From JOPF136 sp963773835 (lineage in GTDB: Bacteria > Acidobacteriota > Terriglobia > Acidiferrales > UBA7541), in assembly GCA_963773835.1 (NCBI GenBank), contig CAVZCQ010000004.1, forward strand, positions 1,178,001-1,242,000: a stretch of 64,000 nt of DNA, read 5' to 3'. Under the pieces are notes generated by a model, which saw only the letters and a program-made list of their open reading frames with translations, did not search any database and was not told the DNA's origin. This document shows positions 1 to 6,724 of the stretch, piece by piece. How positions within the stretch are numbered: the stretch's first letter is position 1; every line of letters begins with the position of its first letter. A program made the position numbers and the translations under genes.

Positions 1-126
1 CTGGAGCGCGGGATTTACATGACGCCATCGAACGGGCTGCACTGGATCATCTCCACGGCCCACAAACCCGCCGACATCGATCACCTGCTGATCGTAGCCG
101 ACGACGCGTGCGCGACGCTGGGATGA
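1..126 (+). CDS. Class III aminotransferase, C-terminal fragment (glutamate-1-semialdehyde aminomutase-like)
   Basis: Only the last 41 codons are in the window; the gene continues to the left. The visible tail has the pattern G-[IV]-Y-[ML]-x-P-S followed by STAH-x-x-x-DID. This matches the C-terminus of glutamate-1-semialdehyde 2,1-aminomutase and related class III PLP-dependent aminotransferases, where this strand closes the small domain. HemL makes 5-aminolevulinate for haem, which would fit the haem-rich content further along, but the fragment is too short to separate HemL from relatives. Its TGA stop overlaps the ATG of the next gene, suggesting translational coupling. Confidence 0.55.
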   Translation: MERGIYMTPSNGLHWIISTAHKPADIDHLLIVADDACATLG

Positions 127-923
127 GCGCGACCGTTTTTGTGGGCGGCGGACGGATTACCGCGGCGATCGTGGCCGGGCTGCGCGGCACGGCCCCGAAG
201 CTTCGGGGCCGCGGGCGCATCGTGGTGCACGACCGCAATCCCAAAAAGCTGCGCAGGCTCGAACGGCGGTACGGCGTACGCGGCGAACCTTCGTTGCGGC
301 GCGCGGTGGAGCAGGCCGGCCTGCTGCTGTTGGCCGTGCGGCCGCGGGACGTGCTGCCGCTGCTGGCGATGATGGGGCCGCTGCCGCCGGGCGCAGTGTG
401 CGTCAGCCTGGCCGCGGGCGTGCCCCTCCGCGCTTTGCGGGGCGCAGTGCAGCAGCGGGTGGCATGGGCGCGGGCAATGCCCTCGCCGGCGTGCCGGAGC
501 GGACGCGGGCTGACCGCGCTCGCCTTCGACCGCGGCGTACCACGCCGTGCTCGGGAACGCGTTCGCAATCTATTCGGGCGAGTGGGCGCGGTGCTCGAGA
601 TCCCCGAGCGCGAGTTCGACGCGTTTACCGTGGTCTATTCCACGAGCCAGGGGTATCACGCGCTGGCGGCGCGCATGCGGGCGGCGCGGCGGCTCGGCCT
701 GAGCGAACGGACCGCGTTCCTGGCTGCCGCGCACGGCCTGGCGGAGGGGGTGCGCGCACTGGAAGAAAATCCGGCCGCGCTCGAAGAGTTGCTGGCGGAG
801 GCGGCGACGCCGGGAGGAATCGCTGCGGAGGTGATGCGAGTGATGCGCGCAGGCGGCTACGAGCGGATCGTGGAGCGGGCGTATCGCGCGGGAGTGGCTC
901 GAGCACGCCGGATTCGCCGGTGA
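123..923 (+). CDS. Pyrroline-5-carboxylate reductase-like protein
   Basis: A 266-residue protein, the usual length for ProC. The N-terminus is a short beta strand followed by GGGRIT, the glycine-rich NADP-binding turn of the Rossmann fold. A DRNP strand end and a segment ending VRP (LLAVRPRDV) are also typical of ProC. The C-terminal helical dimerisation domain carries TPGGIAAEVMR, corresponding to the [ST]PGG signature region. ProC reduces 1-pyrroline-5-carboxylate to proline in the cytoplasm. I chose the ATG at 123 because it overlaps the upstream stop (ATGA). A GTG at 108 in the same frame would add only five residues. Sequence similarity to canonical ProC looks moderate, so another member of the F420/ProC reductase superfamily is possible. 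Confidence 0.7.
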   Translation: MSATVFVGGGRITAAIVAGLRGTAPKLRGRGRIVVHDRNPKKLRRLERRYGVRGEPSLRRAVEQAGLLLLAVRPRDVLPLLAMMGPLPPGAVCVSLAAGVPLRALRGAVQQRVAWARAMPSPACRSGRGLTALAFDRGVPRRARERVRNLFGRVGAVLEIPEREFDAFTVVYSTSQGYHALAARMRAARRLGLSERTAFLAAAHGLAEGVRALEENPAALEELLAEAATPGGIAAEVMRVMRAGGYERIVERAYRAGVARARRIRR

Positions 924-936
924 ACCGAGCCCTGGC

Positions 937-993
937 CTCAGGTCAGCCGTTGCCCGGCACAAACCGCCGGTCAACGGCGGGACCTGAGCTACA
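937..993. repeat. Palindromic hairpin element A, copy 1 (between convergent genes)
   Basis: Outer arms CTCAGGTC (937-944) and GACCTGAG (981-988) are exact inverted repeats. An inner stem GCCGTTG (946-952) pairs with CAACGGC (972-978). The flank CTACA follows at 989-993. The element fills the gap between the proC-like gene and msrQ, which converge on it, so it may act as a bidirectional terminator. The outer arms and flanks recur in inverted orientation at 14956-15004 with a different inner stem. Confidence 0.7.
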
Positions 994-1626
994 TCAGCCC
1001 TCTGCGTGTTCCATTTCGCGCGTTACCGCCCGCCGCCGGTCGATGAAATGAATGAGGACGCGGCAGGCCAGCAGGAAACCCACAATCGCCGCGTAACGCA
1101 GCGGGAGGCGTACGTCCGCCTTCACCAGCCAGTAGTAGTGAATCACTCCGGCTGTGGCACTCACGTAAATGAGGCGATGGAGAAGCCGCCATCTGCGGCC
1201 GCCCAGCCGGCGGATCATCCCGGCTGTCGAGGTGGCTGCGAGCGGAATCATCAGGACGAAGGCCGTGAATCCGGCGGTGATGAACGGCCGTTTCGCGACG
1301 TCTTTCAGGATCATGTGCCAGTTGAAGAATTGGTCCAGCCACACGTAGGTCATGAAATGCAGAAATCCGTGGAAGAAGGCGAACAGCCCGGTCATGCGGC
1401 GGTAGCGCACCAGCCACGGAAGTCCGAGGGCCCGCCGCAGCGGCGTGATAGCCAGCGTGATACACAGAAAGATGAGCGTCCAATCGCCCGTCGCGTGCGT
1501 GATGACTTCAATGGGGTTCGCGCCCAGCCGTTGCTCGATTCCCTTCCGCACCAGCAGGCCCATGGGGATGAGGCAGGCGAGAAAAACGGCAGGCTTAGAG
1601 AATTTGACGAATCGGTCGGCTGACAT
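994..1626 (-). CDS. msrQ: Haem-binding membrane subunit of the methionine sulfoxide reductase system (MsrQ)
   Basis: A 210-residue integral membrane protein with about six hydrophobic helices, the normal size for MsrQ (YedZ). Characteristic histidines lie in the segments FFHGFLHFMTY and LLHRLIYVSATAGVIHYYW, which hold the b-type haems of the ferric-reductase-like fold. MsrQ passes electrons from the quinone pool or a flavin reductase to periplasmic MsrP, which repairs oxidised methionines in envelope proteins. The gene lies immediately downstream of msrP on the same strand with 15 bp between them, the usual msrPQ arrangement. The ATG at 1626 is the first start in frame and begins directly before the first membrane segment. 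Confidence 0.93.
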   Translation of the reverse strand: MSADRFVKFSKPAVFLACLIPMGLLVRKGIEQRLGANPIEVITHATGDWTLIFLCITLAITPLRRALGLPWLVRYRRMTGLFAFFHGFLHFMTYVWLDQFFNWHMILKDVAKRPFITAGFTAFVLMIPLAATSTAGMIRRLGGRRWRLLHRLIYVSATAGVIHYYWLVKADVRLPLRYAAIVGFLLACRVLIHFIDRRRAVTREMEHAEG

Positions 1627-1641
1627 GCCGTCGGTGGCCGC

Positions 1642-2601
1642 TCAGTAATACTTTCGCAAATCCATCCCATTGTACAGGCTCGCCACTTCCGGGTAGCCGT
1701 TGAACATGAGCGTCTTGCGCTTGAAGAATTCGCCCAGGCGGCGCTCGGTGGCCTGGCTCCAGCGCGGATGATCCACGTTGGGATTCACGTTGGAGTAGAA
1801 ACCGTACTCGCTGGGCGCGGCTGCGTTCCAGGCCGTAGAGGGCTGCGAGGCCAGGAAGCGGATGTGCACGATGGACTTGCAGCTCTTGAAGCCGTATTTC
1901 CACGGCACCACGGTGCGTACCGGCGCGCCATCCTGCTTCGGCAATTCCTCGCCGTACATTCCGAAGCTCAGCAGCGCGAGCGGGTGGAGCGCCTCGTCCA
2001 TGCGCAGCCCTTCCGTGTACGGCCATTCCAGGACGGGTTCGCGCGCGCCGATCATCACTGTCTTATCGAGCTCCGTCACGAACTGCACGTACTTTGCTTT
2101 CGATGTAGGCTGCACCACGTTGATGAGCGTCGAGAGCGAGTAGCCGTTCCACGGCACCACAATGGACCAGCCCTCGACGCAACGGTGCCGGTAGATGCGC
2201 TCCTCCAGGGGAGCGAGTTTGATGAGGTCGTCAATATCGAAGGTTTTTGGCTTCAGCACCTCGCCGTCCACCAGTACCTTCCAGGGCCGGGTGCGCAGGG
2301 CCTGCGCGTTTTTGGCGGGGCTGTATTTGTCGGTGCCGAATTCGTAGTAGTTGTTGTAATGGGTGATGTCTTCGAGCGAGGTCATCTTCTCCGTCGTGCT
2401 GAACGGGCTCTTCACCGTCACATTCAGCTTCGCGCCATCGGCATAGGCGATACCCGGCCGGAGAACATCTCCGGCAGCGCGCCCGGCCAACGCCACCGCG
2501 CCCGCTGCGGCCGCGCCGGCCAGGAATTTTCGGCGGTTCAGGTACACGCTCCGCGGCGTAATCTCCGACGACGGAATCTCACTCGGTCTTTTGATTAGCA
2601 T
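1642..2601 (-). CDS. msrP: Periplasmic molybdopterin methionine sulfoxide reductase catalytic subunit (MsrP)
   Basis: A 319-residue protein with a twin-arginine signal, RRKFL at residues 23-27, followed by an alanine-rich hydrophobic stretch. It is therefore exported folded with its molybdenum cofactor. The motif RHRCVEGWS contains the cysteine that ligates molybdenum in the sulfite-oxidase fold. MsrP reduces methionine sulfoxide in periplasmic proteins using electrons from MsrQ, encoded next. I chose the ATG at 2601 because a GGGAGG Shine-Dalgarno sequence lies 9 nt upstream and the Tat signal then sits at the N-terminus. The reading frame stays open upstream to 2829, but that part matches a toxin remnant (see 2602-2829). 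Confidence 0.94.
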   Translation of the reverse strand: MLIKRPSEIPSSEITPRSVYLNRRKFLAGAAAAGAVALAGRAAGDVLRPGIAYADGAKLNVTVKSPFSTTEKMTSLEDITHYNNYYEFGTDKYSPAKNAQALRTRPWKVLVDGEVLKPKTFDIDDLIKLAPLEERIYRHRCVEGWSIVVPWNGYSLSTLINVVQPTSKAKYVQFVTELDKTVMIGAREPVLEWPYTEGLRMDEALHPLALLSFGMYGEELPKQDGAPVRTVVPWKYGFKSCKSIVHIRFLASQPSTAWNAAAPSEYGFYSNVNPNVDHPRWSQATERRLGEFFKRKTLMFNGYPEVASLYNGMDLRKYY

Positions 2602-2829
2602 GGATGGCGCCTCCCGGCGGTCTCCCTTCCCTATCTCCCGCTCCCATTCTCTTATAGATTCGTGAGGCCTCAAAGGATGTACGGAGGAAGATGGTGATTG
2701 GGTTGGTCGGGGTTCAGACTCCGGCGCGGGCTTTGAGGTCTTTCTCTCATCCACCGATTCGCACGCAAGAGCCAATAGAGCGGCCCCGCGGAGTTCGGCA
2801 CGCGCTTCAGGATGCAGGTCGACGCGCAC
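2602..2829 (-). pseudogene. Truncated RelE/ParE-type toxin remnant
   Basis: The first 15 or so residues (MRVDLHPEARAELRGAAL) match the start of RelE/ParE-superfamily toxins, which typically read M-[KR]-V-x-[LFV]-HPEA-x-[AE]-EL-x-AA. After this the sequence loses all resemblance to the family and runs, without a stop, in frame into msrP. The stub overlaps the 3' end of the antitoxin gene at 2807-3061 by 23 bp, as expected for an intact antitoxin-toxin pair. The body of the toxin has been deleted and its frame joined to the msrP leader. Confidence 0.6.
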
Positions 2830-3061
2830 GCCGCAATTCGAGTTCCTTCACGATGTCAGAACCCACTGTTTCCCAGGCAATGGTCTGTGCGCGCCCTTCC
2901 GCAACCTCAAGGGAACGCCGTTCCAGTTCCTTTGCCCAGGCGGCCGCGACCTCGTCGTCGGGCTCCTCCAGACTCGAGAGCAGCTCCTCTGCAACGCGCG
3001 CCCGCTCCTGGCGGGATAGACGCAACGCCTCCGCCAGCAATTCTTCCGTGGACATGCTCAT
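2807..3061 (-). CDS. Addiction-module antitoxin (short helical, TIGR02574-like)
   Basis: An 84-residue charged helical protein beginning MSMSTEELLAEALRLS, then RARVAEELLSSLE. This is the pattern of the putative addiction-module component family found upstream of RelE/ParE toxins. It would neutralise its toxin by direct binding. The toxin that should follow is reduced to a stub (2602-2829), so this antitoxin is an orphan and may persist as a remnant or as protection against related toxins. Confidence 0.75.
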   Translation of the reverse strand: MSMSTEELLAEALRLSRQERARVAEELLSSLEEPDDEVAAAWAKELERRSLEVAEGRAQTIAWETVGSDIVKELELRRARRPAS

Positions 3062-3211
3062 AGTCTATCACCGCGGCCGGCGGCGAGACGACGTGACGCT
3101 ACTTTATTGCATATGTCCGGGAAGCGCGAAAGGTCCGCCCCGCGGAATGGGGCGTCTTGACGCGGGGGAGTGGAAGCGACGAAGACCTGAAACTTGAGAG
3201 CCGGAGAAAAT

Positions 3212-3287
3212 TGGTGGAGCTGATGGGATTCGAACCCACGACCTCCTCGATGCCATCGAGGCGCGCTCCCAACTGCGCCACAGCCCC
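3212..3287 (-). tRNA. tRNA-Ala (anticodon GGC)
   Basis: The reverse complement folds into a complete 76-nt cloverleaf. The acceptor is GGGGCTG with CAGCTCC, the D arm is GCGC-AGTTGGGA-GCGC, and the anticodon stem CCTCG/CGAGG has loop ATGGCAT (anticodon GGC). The T arm is GTGGG-TTCGAAT-CCCAT, and CCA is encoded at the 3' end. Confidence 0.97.
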
Positions 3288-3304
3288 ACCGCAGGAGTAA
3301 TCCG

Positions 3305-3334
3305 TTTATAGCATTCCGGCCGAGAACGCGTCAA
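3305..3334 (-). promoter_or_regulatory. Sigma-70-type promoter of tRNA-Ala
   Basis: On the minus strand TTGACG (3334-3329) and TATAAA (3310-3305) are separated by 18 bp. The -10 element ends 17 nt before the first tRNA base. Both boxes are close to consensus. Confidence 0.75.
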
Positions 3335-3431
3335 ACGCCCGAGGCCAATGTGCAATCACGGGAGCCGGGTCGAAATGGCCTAGCAATCGTGTGGGGTTGA
3401 CTTCTCAGTTCTCCCCTACAATAGCGGAGCT

Positions 3432-4817
3432 ATGGCAAAGCTGACATTTCTGGGTGCGGCGGGAACGGTGACCGGGTCGAAGTACCTGGTGGAGGCCGGG
3501 GGAAAACGGCTGCTGGTGGATTGCGGGCTGTTCCAGGGCGAAAAGGAGCTGCGGGAGCGGAATTGGGCGCCGCTGCCCATCCCGCCCGCAACAATCGACT
3601 GGGTCGTCCTGACCCACGCGCACATCGATCACACTGGCTACCTGCCGCGGCTGGTGCGCGACGGCTTTCACGGCCCGATTTATGCGAACGCGGCCACCTG
3701 CGAGCTGGCGCGCATCCTGCTGCCCGACTCGGCCCACATCCAGGAAGAGGATGCGGAGAACGCGCAGCGCGAAGGCTACAGCAAACATTCTCCCCCGCTT
3801 CCACTCTACACGGTGGCCGAAGCGCAGGAAGCGCTCGGGCGCTTGCAGGAGGTTGCACGCAGCGAGGCGTTCCGCATCAGCCCGGAGTTTTCCGTCCGCG
3901 GGTACGACGCGGGACACATCCTCGGCTCCTCGAGCCTGGAGCTGACCATCACCGAGAACGGCCGAACGGTGACCGTGGTGTTTTCCGGCGACGTGGGCCG
4001 CTACGACCAGCCCATCCTGAAAAACCCGAGCACGCCTCCGCACGCGGACGTGCTGCTGTGCGAATCAACCTACGGCGACCGCGATCACCCGGGAGGGTCC
4101 GTGGGCGACGCGCTCGCAGATGTGGTCAACCGGGTGGCGAAGCGCGGCGGCAGCGTAGTGATTCCGGGATTTGCCGTGGGCCGCATCCAGACGCTGCTCT
4201 ACCTGCTGCGGCAACTCGAACTGGCGGGACGGATTCCGCAACTGCCAACCTACGTGGACAGTCCGATGGCCATCACAGCGACGCAGCTCTACCTGGCGCA
4301 CCGCGAGGATCACAGCGAGGAGTTTGCGCGCGCCGAAAAACAGGACGGCGACCCGCTGGACATGCACGACGTGCACATGACGCGCACGGTGGAAGAATCG
4401 AAACAAATCAACCGCGTGGCCAATTGCCTGATTTTGTCCGCCAGCGGGATGGCCACGGGCGGGCGCGTGCTCCACCATCTGGAGCGCCGGCTGCCGGACG
4501 CGCGCAATGCCGTACTGCTGGTGGGATTCCAGGCCGCGGGCACGCGCGGGCGCTCGCTGGCGGACGGCGCAAAAACGCTGCGCATGTTCGGAACGGATGT
4601 GCCGGTGCGGGCAGAAATCGTGGAATTGCACCAGCTCTCCGCGCACGCAGGCCAGAGCGAACTGCTGCGCTGGCTGGATGGCTTCCAGTCGCCACCGCGG
4701 CAGACCTGGCTGGTGCACGGCGAACCGCCCGGGCTTTCCGCGCTCCAGGGACTGATTCGTAAACGAGCCAACTGGAAGGCGGACATCGCGCAGTACAGAC
4801 AGACGGTGGAGCTGTAG
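3432..4817 (+). CDS. Beta-CASP metallo-beta-lactamase-fold RNase/hydrolase
   Basis: A 461-residue cytoplasmic protein of the beta-CASP RNA-processing family. It begins LTFLGAAGTVTGSKYLV, the classic N-terminus of YSH1/CPSF73-type and bacterial relatives. The metal-binding motif HAHIDH is at residues 62-67. Further motifs include FSGDVGR, CESTYGDR, the beta-CASP insert with PGFAVGR, and the C-terminal RNA-specificity domain with GFQAAGTRGR and HQLSAHAGQSELL. Family members are endo- or exoribonucleases acting with two zinc ions. The gene stands alone, between a divergent tRNA gene and a strong terminator. A TTGACT (3397) and TACAAT (3417) lie upstream but with only 14 bp spacing, so I do not call a promoter firmly. 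Confidence 0.9.
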   Translation: MAKLTFLGAAGTVTGSKYLVEAGGKRLLVDCGLFQGEKELRERNWAPLPIPPATIDWVVLTHAHIDHTGYLPRLVRDGFHGPIYANAATCELARILLPDSAHIQEEDAENAQREGYSKHSPPLPLYTVAEAQEALGRLQEVARSEAFRISPEFSVRGYDAGHILGSSSLELTITENGRTVTVVFSGDVGRYDQPILKNPSTPPHADVLLCESTYGDRDHPGGSVGDALADVVNRVAKRGGSVVIPGFAVGRIQTLLYLLRQLELAGRIPQLPTYVDSPMAITATQLYLAHREDHSEEFARAEKQDGDPLDMHDVHMTRTVEESKQINRVANCLILSASGMATGGRVLHHLERRLPDARNAVLLVGFQAAGTRGRSLADGAKTLRMFGTDVPVRAEIVELHQLSAHAGQSELLRWLDGFQSPPRQTWLVHGEPPGLSALQGLIRKRANWKADIAQYRQTVEL

Positions 4818-4919
4818 GGCGACTGCAGCAATCGAATTGCCCGCGGGCTACATCGAAAAACAAAACGAACTGCAACCTTTTTCCACTACCCAGCGTCCAA
4901 CACGGCAAAGACCACTCGC

Positions 4920-4975
4920 GGGGTAGGAAGCCACCACCAAAGGGCAACCGACCGTCAGCTTCCTACCCCTTCTTC
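4920..4975. terminator. Intrinsic terminator hairpin between convergent genes
   Basis: A perfect 12-bp stem, GGGGTAGGAAGC (4920-4931) with GCTTCCTACCCC (4958-4969), is followed by a pyrimidine/T-rich tail. It lies between the MBL-fold gene (plus) and the hypothetical gene ending at 5028 (minus), so it can serve the plus-strand gene and possibly both. Confidence 0.75.
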
Positions 4976-5027
4976 ATTCCTTAGATTTCCGGAGCAGCGA
5001 CATTGCGTGCAGGCGGGCTGCGCAGAC

Positions 5028-5414
5028 TCACGTCCTGGCGGCGAGCGGCTGGCTGGCGGGCACTTCTTCGAGCGTGAGCGAAAAAACGAACATGGGTGTC
5101 GGCGCCACACGGCCCCAGCGATTCAGCTCCCAATGGGCGCGGATGTAGCGCACCTCGGGACGCATGGTCAGATCCAGAAGCAGGCGCGTGCGGCCGCGAT
5201 AGAACTGCTGCGGCAGCATCAGGAACGGCTTCGTCCCCCAGCTTTCTCCGTCCTCGGATACCCGGATGGAAACGTCTAGGGACTCCTGTTCGATCTGCGC
5301 GGTGATTTCCAGCGTGCACAGAAAGGTGCGCGTGGCGCTGGAAGAAACGTCGAAGCGTTCGCCGTCGCCCTTTTCGGTGACGCGCGTCTGCGGGGGAACC
5401 AAATTCAGTGCCAT
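5028..5414 (-). CDS. Hypothetical protein, beta-rich
   Basis: A 128-residue protein I do not recognise. It has no signal peptide or membrane segment. The sequence alternates hydrophobic and polar residues in short runs (TFLCTLEITAQIEQ, LDVSIRVSEDGESWG, YIRAHWELNRWGR, MFVFSLTLEEV), which suggests a beta-sandwich. This resembles the short carbohydrate-binding-like or discoidin-like proteins often left as hypothetical in this type of genome. The ATG at 5414 is preceded by GGAGG about 13 nt upstream, rather far. A TACAAT-like -10 element lies further upstream in the gap that also holds a perfect palindrome (5473-5500). Probably monocistronic. Confidence 0.6.
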   Translation of the reverse strand: MALNLVPPQTRVTEKGDGERFDVSSSATRTFLCTLEITAQIEQESLDVSIRVSEDGESWGTKPFLMLPQQFYRGRTRLLLDLTMRPEVRYIRAHWELNRWGRVAPTPMFVFSLTLEEVPASQPLAART

Positions 5415-5472
5415 TGCCGCTCGGAGCCTCCGTAAACGGCGGATTGTAGCATAGGGAGGTTGGGCTCTCTTT

Positions 5473-5500
5473 GTAGGGGCACGACATGTCGTGCCCCTAC
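5473..5500. repeat. 28-bp perfect palindrome of the GTAGGGGC type (element B, long form)
   Basis: Each 14-nt arm reads GTAGGGGCACGACA and meets its exact reverse complement with no spacer. It lies between the 3' end of the aminotransferase gene (5504) and the 5' end of the hypothetical gene (5414). The arm start GTAGGGGC is shared with two 24-nt elements at 14375-14398 and 58397-58420. It could act as a terminator for the upstream minus-strand gene, or be a dispersed repetitive palindrome. Confidence 0.8.
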
Positions 5501-5503
5501 CAC

Positions 5504-6724
5504 TCAGCGCGCGGAGAGTTTCTCCGGCAGGGCGCCGAGGCGCGAAGCGGCAGCTTCGAGCGTCTGGCGCGTCTTGCAGAATGCGAAACGCACCTGGCGC
5601 CCGCCATCGGAGGGATTCTGGTAGAAACTGGAGCCGGGTACGACGGCCACGCCCGCTTTTTCCACCAAAAAGCGCGAACATTCCAGGTCGTCGCTGAACG
5701 GGAAACTCGAAATGTCCGTCATGATGTAGTACGCGCCGGCGGGACGGAAGCAGCGGAATCCCGCGCGGCCCAGGAAATCGAGAGCGAAGTCGCGGCGATC
5801 GCGGTAGCTCGCAGCCAGCCGTTCGTAATACGCCGGCAACAGGCGCAGAGCCAGCGCGCCGGCGGCCTGGAGCGGCGCGGCTGCGCCCACAGTCAGAAAA
5901 TCGTGCACTTTGCGGATGGCTCCGGCGAGGTCGGGCGGGGCGATGGCCCAGCCGACGCGCCATCCCGTGACGCTGTAGGTTTTCGAGAGGCCGTTGATGG
6001 TGATGGTGCGGTCGCGCATTCCGTCGAGCGAGGCGAGTGCCACGTGCTGCGCCCCATCGTAGAGGATGTGCTCGTAGATCTCGTCGGTGATAGCCAGCGC
6101 ATTCCAGCGCACGCACTGGTCGCGGATGGATTCGAGCTCCTCGCGGGTGAAGACCTTTCCCGTAGGGTTGTTGGGAGTGTTGACGATGATGGCGCGCGTG
6201 GCGGGGCCGAACGCGGCGGCGAGTTCCTGCGGGTCGAAGGTCCACGCGGCGGCGCCGGCCGCTCCAGTTGCAGGCTCGGGACGGAGACGCACGAAGCGGG
6301 GACGCGCGCCGGAGAGAATCGCGTCGGGCCCGTAGTTTTCGTAGAACGGCTCGAAGATCACCACCTCGTCGCCGGGGTCCACGACGGCGAGCATGGATGA
6401 AATCATGGCCTCCGTGGAGCCGCAGCAGACGGTGATGTCGCGCTCGGGATCCACGGGAACGCCGTGGCGGGCTGTGAATTGCGCGGCGATGGCCTCGCGG
6501 AAATCGCGGGCGCCCCAGGTGATGGCGTACTGGTTGATGTCCGCGGCGATGGCCTCGCGCGCCGACTCTTTCAGCTCGGCGGGGGCCGGAAAATCCGGAA
6601 AGCCCTGGGCCAGGTTGATGGCTCCATGCTGCATAGCCAGCCGCGTCATTTCGCGGATAACGGATTCGGTGAAGCGTCCCGCCTTCTCCGACACGCGCGA
6701 GCGGCCGGCGGATACGCGGCTCAT
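5504..6724 (-). CDS. Class I/II pyridoxal-phosphate aminotransferase
   Basis: A 406-residue fold-type I aminotransferase. Landmarks are INLAQGFPDFPAP near the N-terminus, NQYAITWG (the substrate-side tyrosine region), NTPNNPTGKV (the PLP-ring asparagine), DEIYEH, and SLSKTYSVTGWRVGW, whose lysine is the Schiff-base residue; in this gene the segment reads NGLSKTYSVTGWR. A C-terminal RFAFCK arginine binds the substrate carboxylate. It resembles the methionine/kynurenine/aspartate aminotransferase group (YbdL/KAT-like). The start ATG at 6724 overlaps the stop of the upstream transglycosylase gene (ATGA), so the two are translationally coupled although functionally unrelated. Exact substrate unknown. 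Confidence 0.88.
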   Translation of the reverse strand: MSRVSAGRSRVSEKAGRFTESVIREMTRLAMQHGAINLAQGFPDFPAPAELKESAREAIAADINQYAITWGARDFREAIAAQFTARHGVPVDPERDITVCCGSTEAMISSMLAVVDPGDEVVIFEPFYENYGPDAILSGARPRFVRLRPEPATGAAGAAAWTFDPQELAAAFGPATRAIIVNTPNNPTGKVFTREELESIRDQCVRWNALAITDEIYEHILYDGAQHVALASLDGMRDRTITINGLSKTYSVTGWRVGWAIAPPDLAGAIRKVHDFLTVGAAAPLQAAGALALRLLPAYYERLAASYRDRRDFALDFLGRAGFRCFRPAGAYYIMTDISSFPFSDDLECSRFLVEKAGVAVVPGSSFYQNPSDGGRQVRFAFCKTRQTLEAAASRLGALPEKLSAR

